From: Chitinophagaceae bacterium
GTDB taxonomy: Bacteria; Bacteroidota; Bacteroidia; Chitinophagales; Chitinophagaceae
DNA: 64,000 nt
Reading direction: 5' to 3'
NCBI GenBank assembly: GCA_016721725.1
Contig: JADKHN010000001.1
Coordinates: 558,001 to 622,000 of the forward strand
Shown: positions 10,459 to 17,527 of the stretch, piece after piece
How positions within the stretch are numbered: the first letter of the stretch is position 1
Layout of the letters: every line of letters starts with the position of its first letter
Made by a program: the position numbers and the translations under genes
The notes under the pieces: generated by a model
What the model was told of the DNA's origin: nothing
The model's input: the letters and a program-made list of their open reading frames with translations, nothing else
The model's database searches: none

Positions 10459-10542
10459 AATCGCTATGTGGGCTGTAAAATAAACACGAACAATGCTTGC
10501 AATGGTGGATTATTTTATTCAATTTAGCCTTCACAACACAAC

Positions 10543-11142
10543 ATGCAGAAAATTTATTTTTTACTGTTTATATTGATCGCATGCTTTTCTACGGGCCTGA
10601 AAGCCCAGTACCTTAAAGAAGGCACCCCTTTGCAAACAAGGGTAAAGATCAATGCCGACAATGGCCGGTTCAAAGGATTCCTTGTCACTGAAAATGATTC
10701 CCTTTTCATGATCAGCACCAGCAAAAAGTACAGTGAAAAGAACACCATGACCATCCCGGTTAATAGCCTGCAACAACTGAGGGTAAAGGAATTTACAACC
10801 GGAGGAAAATTGCTGCTGATACCGGCGGCCTTTACACTCGGATTTATACTCACAGCGGGACTTACAAAGAATTCAGGTGATGTAGACAACGATGGCAAGA
10901 CCAGTTTTTTTGAACTGTTGATCACGGCAATTGAAGGAAGCACGTCCAGCAACCGGAGGCGCAGGAATACCGCCCTCATCGTTGGTGGCTCAGGAGGGCT
11001 TTTGCTGACGGTGGCTTTTCTGGCCACATCAAACGGTCTTACCCTTCGCTTTCCTTTAGGCGACCGGCGAAAGTACTATGCCGGGCAACGCTCTAAGATC
11101 AGCAACTACCTCCGGCAACCATTTAGCTGTTGCATTTGCTGA
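10543..11142 (+). CDS. Hypothetical exported protein with an EF-hand-like loop
   Basis: Protein of 199 residues, not recognised as a named family. A signal peptide (MQKIYFLLFILIACFSTGLKAQ) is followed by a small beta-rich region (about 23-88). A hydrophobic stretch (90-107) and another (143-162) flank a loop, residues 113-124, that reads DVDNDGKTSFFE; this fits the 12-residue EF-hand calcium loop with D at 1, 3 and 5, G at 6 and E at 12. The middle section RRRRN is basic. It lies 84 bases after the HExxH protein and 36 before another small exported protein, so the three may be co-expressed. The C-terminus is cysteine-rich (FSCCIC). Confidence 0.7.
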   Translation: MQKIYFLLFILIACFSTGLKAQYLKEGTPLQTRVKINADNGRFKGFLVTENDSLFMISTSKKYSEKNTMTIPVNSLQQLRVKEFTTGGKLLLIPAAFTLGFILTAGLTKNSGDVDNDGKTSFFELLITAIEGSTSSNRRRRNTALIVGGSGGLLLTVAFLATSNGLTLRFPLGDRRKYYAGQRSKISNYLRQPFSCCIC

Positions 11143-11178
11143 ATTTAGTTTTACTTTTATTGATGTAAATATGGCTGT

Positions 11179-11634
11179 ATGAAATATCTTCTGGTCGTTT
11201 TATCTGTCTTTCTCTTTACCGGGCAATCCCGGGCACAGGAAAATTCCACGGCTTACCCTCAACTGTCGGATTATTTAAAAGCGGAAAGAAATACGCATGG
11301 CCTGTTATTGGGAAAGCGTAATGGCGAACTGGATGTAAACCGCTACCTGAAATTATATGCGCAGCAACAAGCCACGAAGAACCCCGGTCGTAAACGCACC
11401 TTCATGGACGGTCCGGTGGTCTTTTCATCAACACCCGTTGATGTGAGCGCGAGTCCCGACCCCCTTAAACTTCGACCTGTATCAATGACCAAAGAGCCTT
11501 CAGCCGCTCTTATACTTTTGGGAATTGCTGCCGGCATTGCAGCACCAGGGCTTGCCCCTAAAAAATATATATCGACCGACCCAACTCCTGTACAGCAATA
11601 TTTGCAGTCAACCTATCGCCAGCATCAGCCCTAA
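11179..11634 (+). CDS. Hypothetical exported protein
   Basis: Protein of 151 residues with a clear signal peptide (MKYLLVVLSVFLFTGQSRAQ). The mature part is charged at first (YLKAERNTHGLLLGKRN) and has one hydrophobic segment near residue 112 (ALILLGIAAGIAAPGLAP) that could be a membrane helix. No family is recognised. It follows the EF-hand-like protein by 36 bases in the same direction and its 3' end faces the DUF4197 gene. Function unknown. Confidence 0.65.
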   Translation: MKYLLVVLSVFLFTGQSRAQENSTAYPQLSDYLKAERNTHGLLLGKRNGELDVNRYLKLYAQQQATKNPGRKRTFMDGPVVFSSTPVDVSASPDPLKLRPVSMTKEPSAALILLGIAAGIAAPGLAPKKYISTDPTPVQQYLQSTYRQHQP

Positions 11635-11646
11635 AAAGTACATCTT

Positions 11647-12342
11647 TTATAGTCTTGTACCGAAAACCTTTCTTAATATCTCTGTAGTACGGGCCGCAAA
11701 ATTATTCCGGATATTCCTCTCCTCATCCGCCACCAGGGAAAACAAGGCATTGATCGCTTTTCCGGTAACAAAACCGGGAAGGTCGGGATTGATCTTTTTG
11801 AATGTGGTGGGAAAATTGTTATACCGGGTAACGATATCACCGTAGTATTTGGTGGCCTGCACTTTGTCCAGTGAGGATTTGATCACGGGCAAAAAAGCGG
11901 TGGTTAAGGAATTGGTGGTCTTGTCCCTGAAAAAATGAGTGATGCTGGTATCCCCGTTCCTCACTAATCCGATCGCATCGCTCAGCGTCATGCTTTTTAT
12001 CGCATCCACAAAAATGGGTTTGGCATAACCGGCCGCGTCTTCCGCACCCCGGTTGATCTGCAGGATGGCCTTGTCCACCATACTGCCCAGCCCGATATCC
12101 CTGAGCGTATTCTCGATCTTTTTGGCATCCGGCGGCAACAGGATCTTGTATAAAGCGTCTTTGAAAAATCCGTCCTCCCGGTTGAGTTGAAGCACGGCCT
12201 TCACTAATCCCTGGCTCAGGGCTTCCTTGATCCCCTGACCGGCTTCGGCTTCGGTAACGCCGGTGGACTGTGGTAACTGGCTGATGATATCACAACCTGA
12301 CAGGATAGAGGAAAACAAGGCGATAAATAGAATTCTTTTCAT
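11647..12342 (-). CDS. DUF4197 family lipoprotein
   Basis: Protein of 231 residues. The signal peptide ends in a lipobox (SILSGC), so it should be lipidated and held in the periplasm. The body matches the DUF4197 family: GIKEALSQGLVKAV near the N-terminus, then FVDAIKSMTLSDAIGLVRNGDTSIT and a C-terminal ALFSLVADEERNIR. The family is all-helical, about 220 residues long, widespread and of unknown function. The ATG at 12342 is chosen because it starts the signal peptide directly; earlier ATG codons would add a non-hydrophobic leader. It is transcribed away from lysS and has no co-directional neighbour. Confidence 0.87.
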   Translation of the reverse strand: MKRILFIALFSSILSGCDIISQLPQSTGVTEAEAGQGIKEALSQGLVKAVLQLNREDGFFKDALYKILLPPDAKKIENTLRDIGLGSMVDKAILQINRGAEDAAGYAKPIFVDAIKSMTLSDAIGLVRNGDTSITHFFRDKTTNSLTTAFLPVIKSSLDKVQATKYYGDIVTRYNNFPTTFKKINPDLPGFVTGKAINALFSLVADEERNIRNNFAARTTEILRKVFGTRL

Positions 12343-12424
12343 GATCTGTTTCATTTCCATATAAAGATAGTCAAGATTCAAGCCAATTTTATTTCAATTC
12401 AGCGGGCAAATGGAAAATGAACTG

Positions 12425-12445
12425 CTTATGATATCTTTGCACCTA
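12425..12445 (+). promoter_or_regulatory. Probable lysS promoter (-7 element)
   Basis: TATCTTTG at 12432-12439 matches the Bacteroidetes -7 consensus TAnnTTTG and lies about 47 bases before the lysS ATG. No clear TTG is found at the expected -33 distance (ATG stands there). A short palindrome, AGCTAATAGCT, lies between promoter and gene. Confidence 0.5.
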
Positions 12446-12485
12446 ATTCTGCTAAAAGCCATCAGCTAATAGCTAACACACCAAC

Positions 12486-14012
12486 ATGAGCACACAACAT
12501 CTCTCCGAACAGGAGATCATCCGAAGGGAAAAATTGGCCGAACTGAATAAGCTGGGCATTGACGCCTACCCGGCAGCCTTATATCCGGTGAATACCAACT
12601 CGGTATTGATCAAAGAAAACTATAAAGGTGAAGAAAATAAGGACCAGTTCGCCGATGTCTGCCTCGCCGGCCGGGTCATGAGCGTACGCGATATGGGCAA
12701 GGCCAATTTCGCGGTGCTGCAGGATGCGGTGGGTAAGATCCAGTTTTACATCAAGCAGGATGACATCTGTCCGGGAGAGGATAAAACATTGTACCAAACG
12801 GTTTGGAAAAAACTGATCGATATCGGTGATATCGTCGGCATCAAGGGATATGTTTTCACCACAAAAACCGGGGAGACCTCTGTGCATGTGAGGGAATTCA
12901 CTTTGCTCACCAAGGCGCTGCACCCATTGCCGGTGGTCAAGGAAAAGGACGGAGAGGCCTTTGATGAAGTGACCGACCCCGAATTCCGTTACCGCCAGAG
13001 ATATGCCGACCTGATCGTGAACCCGGGTGTAAAAGAGACCTTTATCAAGCGCACCAAAATGGTGAACGCCATCCGGGAATTCCTGAATGAACGCGGGGCG
13101 CTGGAAGTGGATACGCCGGTATTGCAAAGCATCCCGGGAGGCGCCGCGGCTCGTCCCTTCATCACGCATCATAACGCACTGGACGTGCCCATGTATATGC
13201 GTATCGCCAATGAACTCTATCTCAAAAGACTGATCGTTGGAGGTTTCGAATGGGTATATGAATTCAGCCGCAACTTCCGTAACGAAGGCATGGACCGCAC
13301 GCACAATCCCGAATTCACGGTACTCGAATTCTACGTGGCCTACAAGGACTATGAATGGATGATGGATACGACGGAACAAATGCTGGAAAAAGCGGCCCTG
13401 GCGACCAACGGGTCCACCAAGGTCATGGTGGGCGACCGGGAGATCGATTTCAAAGCTCCCTACAAGAGGATCACCATGTATGAGGCGATCCGGGAGCATA
13501 CCGGTTTCGACATCAGTGAAATGGATGAGGCCGGGATCCGGGAAGTATGCAAACAACTGCATATCCATGCCGATGAAAAATGGGGAAAGGGCAAGCTGAT
13601 CGACGAGATCTTTGGCGGTAAATGCGAACACCACTACATCCAACCCACTTTCATCACCGACTACCCCGTAGAGATGAGTCCGCTTACGAAGAAACACCGC
13701 AGCAAACCCGGATTGGTGGAGCGCTTCGAACTCATGTGCAACGGCAAGGAGATCGCCAACGCGTACAGCGAGCTGAACGATCCGATCGAACAGCGCGAAC
13801 GGTTTGAGGAACAGACCAAACTGATGGAACGCGGCGACGACGAAGCCATGTTCATCGACCATGATTTCCTGAGGGCCCTCGAGTACGGCATGCCGCCCAC
13901 CAGCGGCATCGGGTTCGGCATTGACCGGATCGCCATGCTGCTGACCAACCAGCATTCCATCCAGGACGTCCTTTTCTTCCCGATGATGAGGCCTGAGAAA
14001 ACAGATGACTAG
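12486..14012 (+). CDS. lysS: Lysyl-tRNA synthetase, class II
   Basis: Protein of 508 residues, normal for the family (about 500). It charges tRNA-Lys with lysine in the cytoplasm. The N-terminal OB-fold anticodon-binding domain spans about residues 55-165 (the AGRVMSVRDMGKANF region). The class II catalytic core follows: motif 2 in FRNEGMDRTHNPEF, and motif 3 in GFGIDRIAML near the C-terminus. The segment ELMCNGKEIANAYSELNDP is typical of LysS. A short palindrome and a copy of its own last bases follow the stop. A probable promoter lies 50 bases upstream, and the gene appears to be transcribed alone. Confidence 0.98.
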   Translation: MSTQHLSEQEIIRREKLAELNKLGIDAYPAALYPVNTNSVLIKENYKGEENKDQFADVCLAGRVMSVRDMGKANFAVLQDAVGKIQFYIKQDDICPGEDKTLYQTVWKKLIDIGDIVGIKGYVFTTKTGETSVHVREFTLLTKALHPLPVVKEKDGEAFDEVTDPEFRYRQRYADLIVNPGVKETFIKRTKMVNAIREFLNERGALEVDTPVLQSIPGGAAARPFITHHNALDVPMYMRIANELYLKRLIVGGFEWVYEFSRNFRNEGMDRTHNPEFTVLEFYVAYKDYEWMMDTTEQMLEKAALATNGSTKVMVGDREIDFKAPYKRITMYEAIREHTGFDISEMDEAGIREVCKQLHIHADEKWGKGKLIDEIFGGKCEHHYIQPTFITDYPVEMSPLTKKHRSKPGLVERFELMCNGKEIANAYSELNDPIEQRERFEEQTKLMERGDDEAMFIDHDFLRALEYGMPPTSGIGFGIDRIAMLLTNQHSIQDVLFFPMMRPEKTDD

Positions 14013-14040
14013 TTCATTCATCAGTTCCTATATGCACTAA

Positions 14041-14107
14041 AGCCTGGCCTCCCTCTCCTTCAGGAGAGGGAACGAGGGTGAGGTCCCGATGATGAGGCCT
14101 GAAAATA
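14041..14107. repeat. Palindrome and duplicated lysS 3' end
   Basis: CCCTCTCCT (14051-14059) pairs perfectly with AGGAGAGGG (14062-14070); it could end lysS transcripts, although no T-run follows. Eighteen bases, CCCGATGATGAGGCCTGA, occur both at the end of lysS (from about 13979) and again at about 14085-14102. The string ccctctccttcaggagaggg with a trailing gggtgaggt resembles an intergenic repeat common in many genomes (recollection). Confidence 0.6.
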
Positions 14108-14143
14108 AGCCGGAATAAACCAGCTAAAGCTTATTTTAGAAGT

Positions 14144-14716
14144 GTGAAAAGGTTCCCCCTTATCCTGGTGCTGTTTTTTATTGCCGGCAACTTGTCTGCG
14201 CAAAAAAAGATCAACTGCCTGATCAAAACCGAACTGGGTGAGATCACTATACGCCTGTATCCCTCAAAAGCGCCCCTGACCGTAGCCAATTTTTTAAAAT
14301 ATGTGGATGCCGGTCTGTATAACAATACTAGTTTTTTCCGCTCGGTAACTTTAAAAAATCAACCCAAAGATTCCATAAAGATCGAAGTGATCCAGGGAGG
14401 TGATGTTGACTCTACAAAAGAATTTGCACCCATACCGCTTGAAACCACGGCCATAACAGGCTTACAACATATCAACGGCACCATCTCCATGGCCCGGGGC
14501 AAACCCGCATCCGCCACATCCAGTTTCTTCATCTGCATCAATGACCAGCCTTCATTGGACTTTGGAGGAAAGAGAAATCGGGATGGCCAGGGTTTTGCAG
14601 CCTTTGGAAAGGTGGTCAGGGGCATGCCCGTGGTAAAAAAGATCCAGGAGCTTTATCCCGGCCAGGGACAATATTTCAAACCTGCGGTGAAGGTCATTTC
14701 CATCTCCAGGTTATGA
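14144..14716 (+). CDS. Exported peptidyl-prolyl cis-trans isomerase, cyclophilin type
   Basis: Protein of 190 residues starting at GTG 14144. The signal peptide (KRFPLILVLFFIAGNLSAQ) sends it to the periplasm. The cyclophilin domain covers nearly all of the mature protein: FFRSV, the active-site segment VIQGGDVD, INGTISMARG and SSFFICINDQPSLD, ending with GFAAFGKVVRGM. It catalyses proline isomerisation and may help fold envelope proteins. The DPP IV-like peptidase gene starts 88 bases later in the same direction. The GTG start is supported by the signal peptide and by the absence of an in-frame ATG upstream. Confidence 0.92.
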   Translation: MKRFPLILVLFFIAGNLSAQKKINCLIKTELGEITIRLYPSKAPLTVANFLKYVDAGLYNNTSFFRSVTLKNQPKDSIKIEVIQGGDVDSTKEFAPIPLETTAITGLQHINGTISMARGKPASATSSFFICINDQPSLDFGGKRNRDGQGFAAFGKVVRGMPVVKKIQELYPGQGQYFKPAVKVISISRL

Positions 14717-14804
14717 CTTGCAACCCGATGTCCATTCATCAAATTCTACAACCTATTTCTCTCAAAAAAACTATCTTGTCTTTTCAATTTTAAAAAGCTT
14801 GAAT

Positions 14805-16958
14805 ATGACAAAGTTCATTTCCAGATCCGCCGGCATATTGATGCTGGCCTGCTTCAGTTTACCGGCTTGGGCACAGAAAAAAGACCTCACCGATGAACAA
14901 TATTTCAAAGGCAATTTCAAAGGCATCACCCAGGCGTTGCCGATGTTCACAAAATGGATCGACGATGGCCATTTCGTTTATAAGAAAGACGGAAAAAGCC
15001 TGGCCGTTGACTGTAAGACCGGCACCGAAACCGATTATGTGGAAGAACAGATCCTCAAGGGATCCGTACCCGTAAAACCCAAGATCATCACCAAGGGGAC
15101 AGACCTCTGGGTAACAAAGAACGTCGAGGATATACAGCTCACCAATGATAAGGATAAGGAAGTGAATCCCACCCTGAGCCCGGACGGGAACTATGTAGCC
15201 TACACCAAGAACAATGACCTCTATACGGTTAACATCACCACGAAGAAAGAGACCCGGATCACCACGGATGGTAGTGATGTGATCCTCAATGGTTATGCCA
15301 GTTGGGTCTACACGGAAGAGATCCTGGGCAGAGGTTCATTTTACCGTTCTTTCTGGTGGAGCCCCGATAGCAAGCACATTGCTTTCTTCCGGACAGATGA
15401 CAGCCCGGTCCCCGTTTATACGATCACAGACGGCGCAGGCTTGCACGGCTTTGTAGAAAAACAGCGTTATCCTAAAGTGGGTGATCCCAATCCCGAGATC
15501 AAAGTAGGTATTGTAACGCCTGAGGGAGGCAATACCGTTTGGGCCGATTTCAACCCCAAGGATGATCAGTATTTTGGCGCTCCCTATTGGAAACCGGATG
15601 GCAGTGCCTTGCTGGTTCAATGGATGAACCGTTTGCAAGACAACCTCATCATCTATTCGGTCGATCCCGGCACGGGAACCAAGAAAGAGTTTTACAATGA
15701 AAAGCAAAAGACCTGGGTTGACCTCGATGACAGTGGTGAAAGACTTCATTTCCTGAATAACGGCAAAGGTTTCATCCTGATGAACGATGCCACCGGATGG
15801 AACCAGATATATTATTACGACATGAACGGGAAACTGATCAATGCCATCACCAGCGGAAAATTCACGGTGAATAAACTGAACTATGTGGATGAAAAGAACG
15901 GCATGGTCTATTTCACGGCCAAGGGAAGGGAGAACACGGCCCGGTCTGATTTTTACCGGGTTGACCTGACCGGTAAAAACCTGCAGCGCCTGAGCTTTGG
16001 CGATTTCAGTCATAATAATATCAACCTCTCGCCCAACGGTTCCTATTTCATCACTACCTATAACAATGTATCCAATCCCAGTAAAATGTCGCTGGTCAGT
16101 AATAAAGGAAAGATCATACGCGACCTGGGTGATGCGAAGGGGGAGGATTTCCTCAATTACAACCTGGCCAAAACGGAATTCCTCCGGGTGAAAAGCGATG
16201 ACGGCTTATTTGATCTCCCGATGAAAGTGACCTGGCCGGTGAACATGGATAAAAATAAAAAATACCCCGTACTCATCTCCATTTATGGCGGGCCCAATGC
16301 GGGTTCATGCTGGGATACCTGGAGCCTGGGCGGCAACCAGCAATGGTATGCCAAAGAAGGGCTGATCCAGGTGGTGATGGATCACCGCGCCAGCGGCCAT
16401 TTCGGCAAGGAAGGCGTCAATTATTTTTACCACAACCTGGGTTACTGGGAGATCAAGGATTATTCCACCATGGTGAAATGGCTGATCGCTAACGGTAATG
16501 CCGACCCCACCAAGATCTGTATCACCGGTTTCAGTTATGGCGGTTATATGAGTTGTTACGCGCTGACTTACGGCAGTGATGTATTCACCCACGGCATGGC
16601 GGGCGGCAGCGTGACCGACTGGAACTTTTACGACAGCCATTACACCGAACGCTATATGGGCACTCCGGCGAATAATCCGGAAGGTTACAAAACCAGTTCT
16701 GCCTTGAATTATGTAGACCGGTATAAAGGCATGCTGCAGATCGTCCATGGTGTGATCGACGACAATGTACACCTGCAAAACAGCCTGAGGCTGATCGATA
16801 AGCTGGAAGACGCCAAGAAGGATTTCGAGTTCCTGATCTATCCCGGCGGCCGCCACGGTTGGGGTGGCAATAAGGGAACGCATTTCCAGAACCTGAAAAC
16901 CAAATTCATTTATAAATACCTGCTGGAGAAGGAAGTACCGAAGAGTATGCTCAAATAA
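14805..16958 (+). CDS. Prolyl oligopeptidase family (S9B), dipeptidyl peptidase IV-like
   Basis: Protein of 717 residues, exported (signal peptide MTKFISRSAGILMLACFSL ending near AWAQ). The N-terminal eight-bladed DPP IV propeller covers about 30-470 (LSPDGNYVAYT and WSPDSKHIAFFRTDD are typical). The C-terminal alpha/beta-hydrolase domain contains the triad: S577 in GFSYGGYMS, D652 in HGVIDDNVH and H684 in GGRHGW. Such enzymes remove X-Pro or related dipeptides from peptides in the periplasm and are common in peptide-eating Bacteroidetes. The ATG at 14805 begins the signal peptide; an earlier frame start would add 29 unrelated residues. A strong terminator follows. Confidence 0.95.
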   Translation: MTKFISRSAGILMLACFSLPAWAQKKDLTDEQYFKGNFKGITQALPMFTKWIDDGHFVYKKDGKSLAVDCKTGTETDYVEEQILKGSVPVKPKIITKGTDLWVTKNVEDIQLTNDKDKEVNPTLSPDGNYVAYTKNNDLYTVNITTKKETRITTDGSDVILNGYASWVYTEEILGRGSFYRSFWWSPDSKHIAFFRTDDSPVPVYTITDGAGLHGFVEKQRYPKVGDPNPEIKVGIVTPEGGNTVWADFNPKDDQYFGAPYWKPDGSALLVQWMNRLQDNLIIYSVDPGTGTKKEFYNEKQKTWVDLDDSGERLHFLNNGKGFILMNDATGWNQIYYYDMNGKLINAITSGKFTVNKLNYVDEKNGMVYFTAKGRENTARSDFYRVDLTGKNLQRLSFGDFSHNNINLSPNGSYFITTYNNVSNPSKMSLVSNKGKIIRDLGDAKGEDFLNYNLAKTEFLRVKSDDGLFDLPMKVTWPVNMDKNKKYPVLISIYGGPNAGSCWDTWSLGGNQQWYAKEGLIQVVMDHRASGHFGKEGVNYFYHNLGYWEIKDYSTMVKWLIANGNADPTKICITGFSYGGYMSCYALTYGSDVFTHGMAGGSVTDWNFYDSHYTERYMGTPANNPEGYKTSSALNYVDRYKGMLQIVHGVIDDNVHLQNSLRLIDKLEDAKKDFEFLIYPGGRHGWGGNKGTHFQNLKTKFIYKYLLEKEVPKSMLK

Positions 16959-16989
16959 ACCGGCTTTATTTGAGCGCAGGACCCGGCAA

Positions 16990-17024
16990 AAGGCCGCAGG
17001 AAGTTTTTCCTGCGGCCTTTTTGT
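16990..17024 (+). terminator. Rho-independent terminator after the DPP IV-like gene
   Basis: AAGGCCGCAGGAA (16990-17002) pairs perfectly with TTCCTGCGGCCTT (17007-17019) over a four-base loop and is followed by a T-run. Confidence 0.9.
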
Positions 17025-17122
17025 TCATGCAGTCCTTCCTCACCCGCTACCCACAAAGGGCATGTACTGCTTTGATTCTTCGGGTTTAAACATTAATTTC
17101 AGTGCAAACAAAAACTCATATT

Positions 17123-17479
17123 ATGAAAGCACTTATTCCAACCCGGGTCGCTGAAATGCTGTTCGCTTTAGCCATGGGCACTTTCGGAGTATTACATTTT
17201 ATGCATGCCGACATGATGGGGGGAATGGTTCCTTCTTTCATGCCGGGAGAAGGTAAGATCTGGATCTATGTAACCGGGGCCGGACTGGTTGCCGCCGCAA
17301 TTGCCATACTCATCAACAAATACAAGACCATGGCCTGTTACCTGCTGGCTGCCATGCTGCTGGTCTTTGTTTTTACCCTGCACTTCAAGCCGGCCATGGA
17401 CGGTAACCTGGGTAACCTGTTAAAGGACACCGGGCTCGCTATGGCCGCCATCATCATCGGTAACAGCGGTTCAAAATAA
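17123..17479 (+). CDS. DoxX-like small membrane protein
   Basis: Protein of 118 residues with four predicted membrane helices, starting with VAEMLFALAMGTFGVLHF. The length, four helices and the N-terminal pattern match DoxX/DoxX-like proteins, whose role is poorly defined (thiosulfate oxidation subunit in archaea; redox stress in others). The ATG at 17123 is preferred over the GTG at 17102. Helix 1 is followed by a methionine-rich loop (MHADMMGGMVPSFM). The gene stands alone between two strong terminators. Confidence 0.75.
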   Translation: MKALIPTRVAEMLFALAMGTFGVLHFMHADMMGGMVPSFMPGEGKIWIYVTGAGLVAAAIAILINKYKTMACYLLAAMLLVFVFTLHFKPAMDGNLGNLLKDTGLAMAAIIIGNSGSK

Positions 17480-17483
17480 AAAA

Positions 17484-17516
17484 GAAGCCTCGTGAATTCA
17501 CGAGGCTTTCTTTTTC
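17484..17516. terminator. Bidirectional terminator between convergent genes
   Basis: AGCCTCGTGAATTCACGAGGCT (17486-17507, a perfect 22-base palindrome) is preceded by A-rich and followed by T-rich sequence, so it can stop transcripts of the DoxX-like gene and of the DUF5916 gene. Confidence 0.88.
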
Positions 17517-17527
17517 ATCTTCCCAGT

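Noticed and set aside
12579..14021. 480-codon open frame antisense to lysS
   Set aside because: lysS is certain; the antisense frame shows no family features and follows from codon bias on the coding strand.
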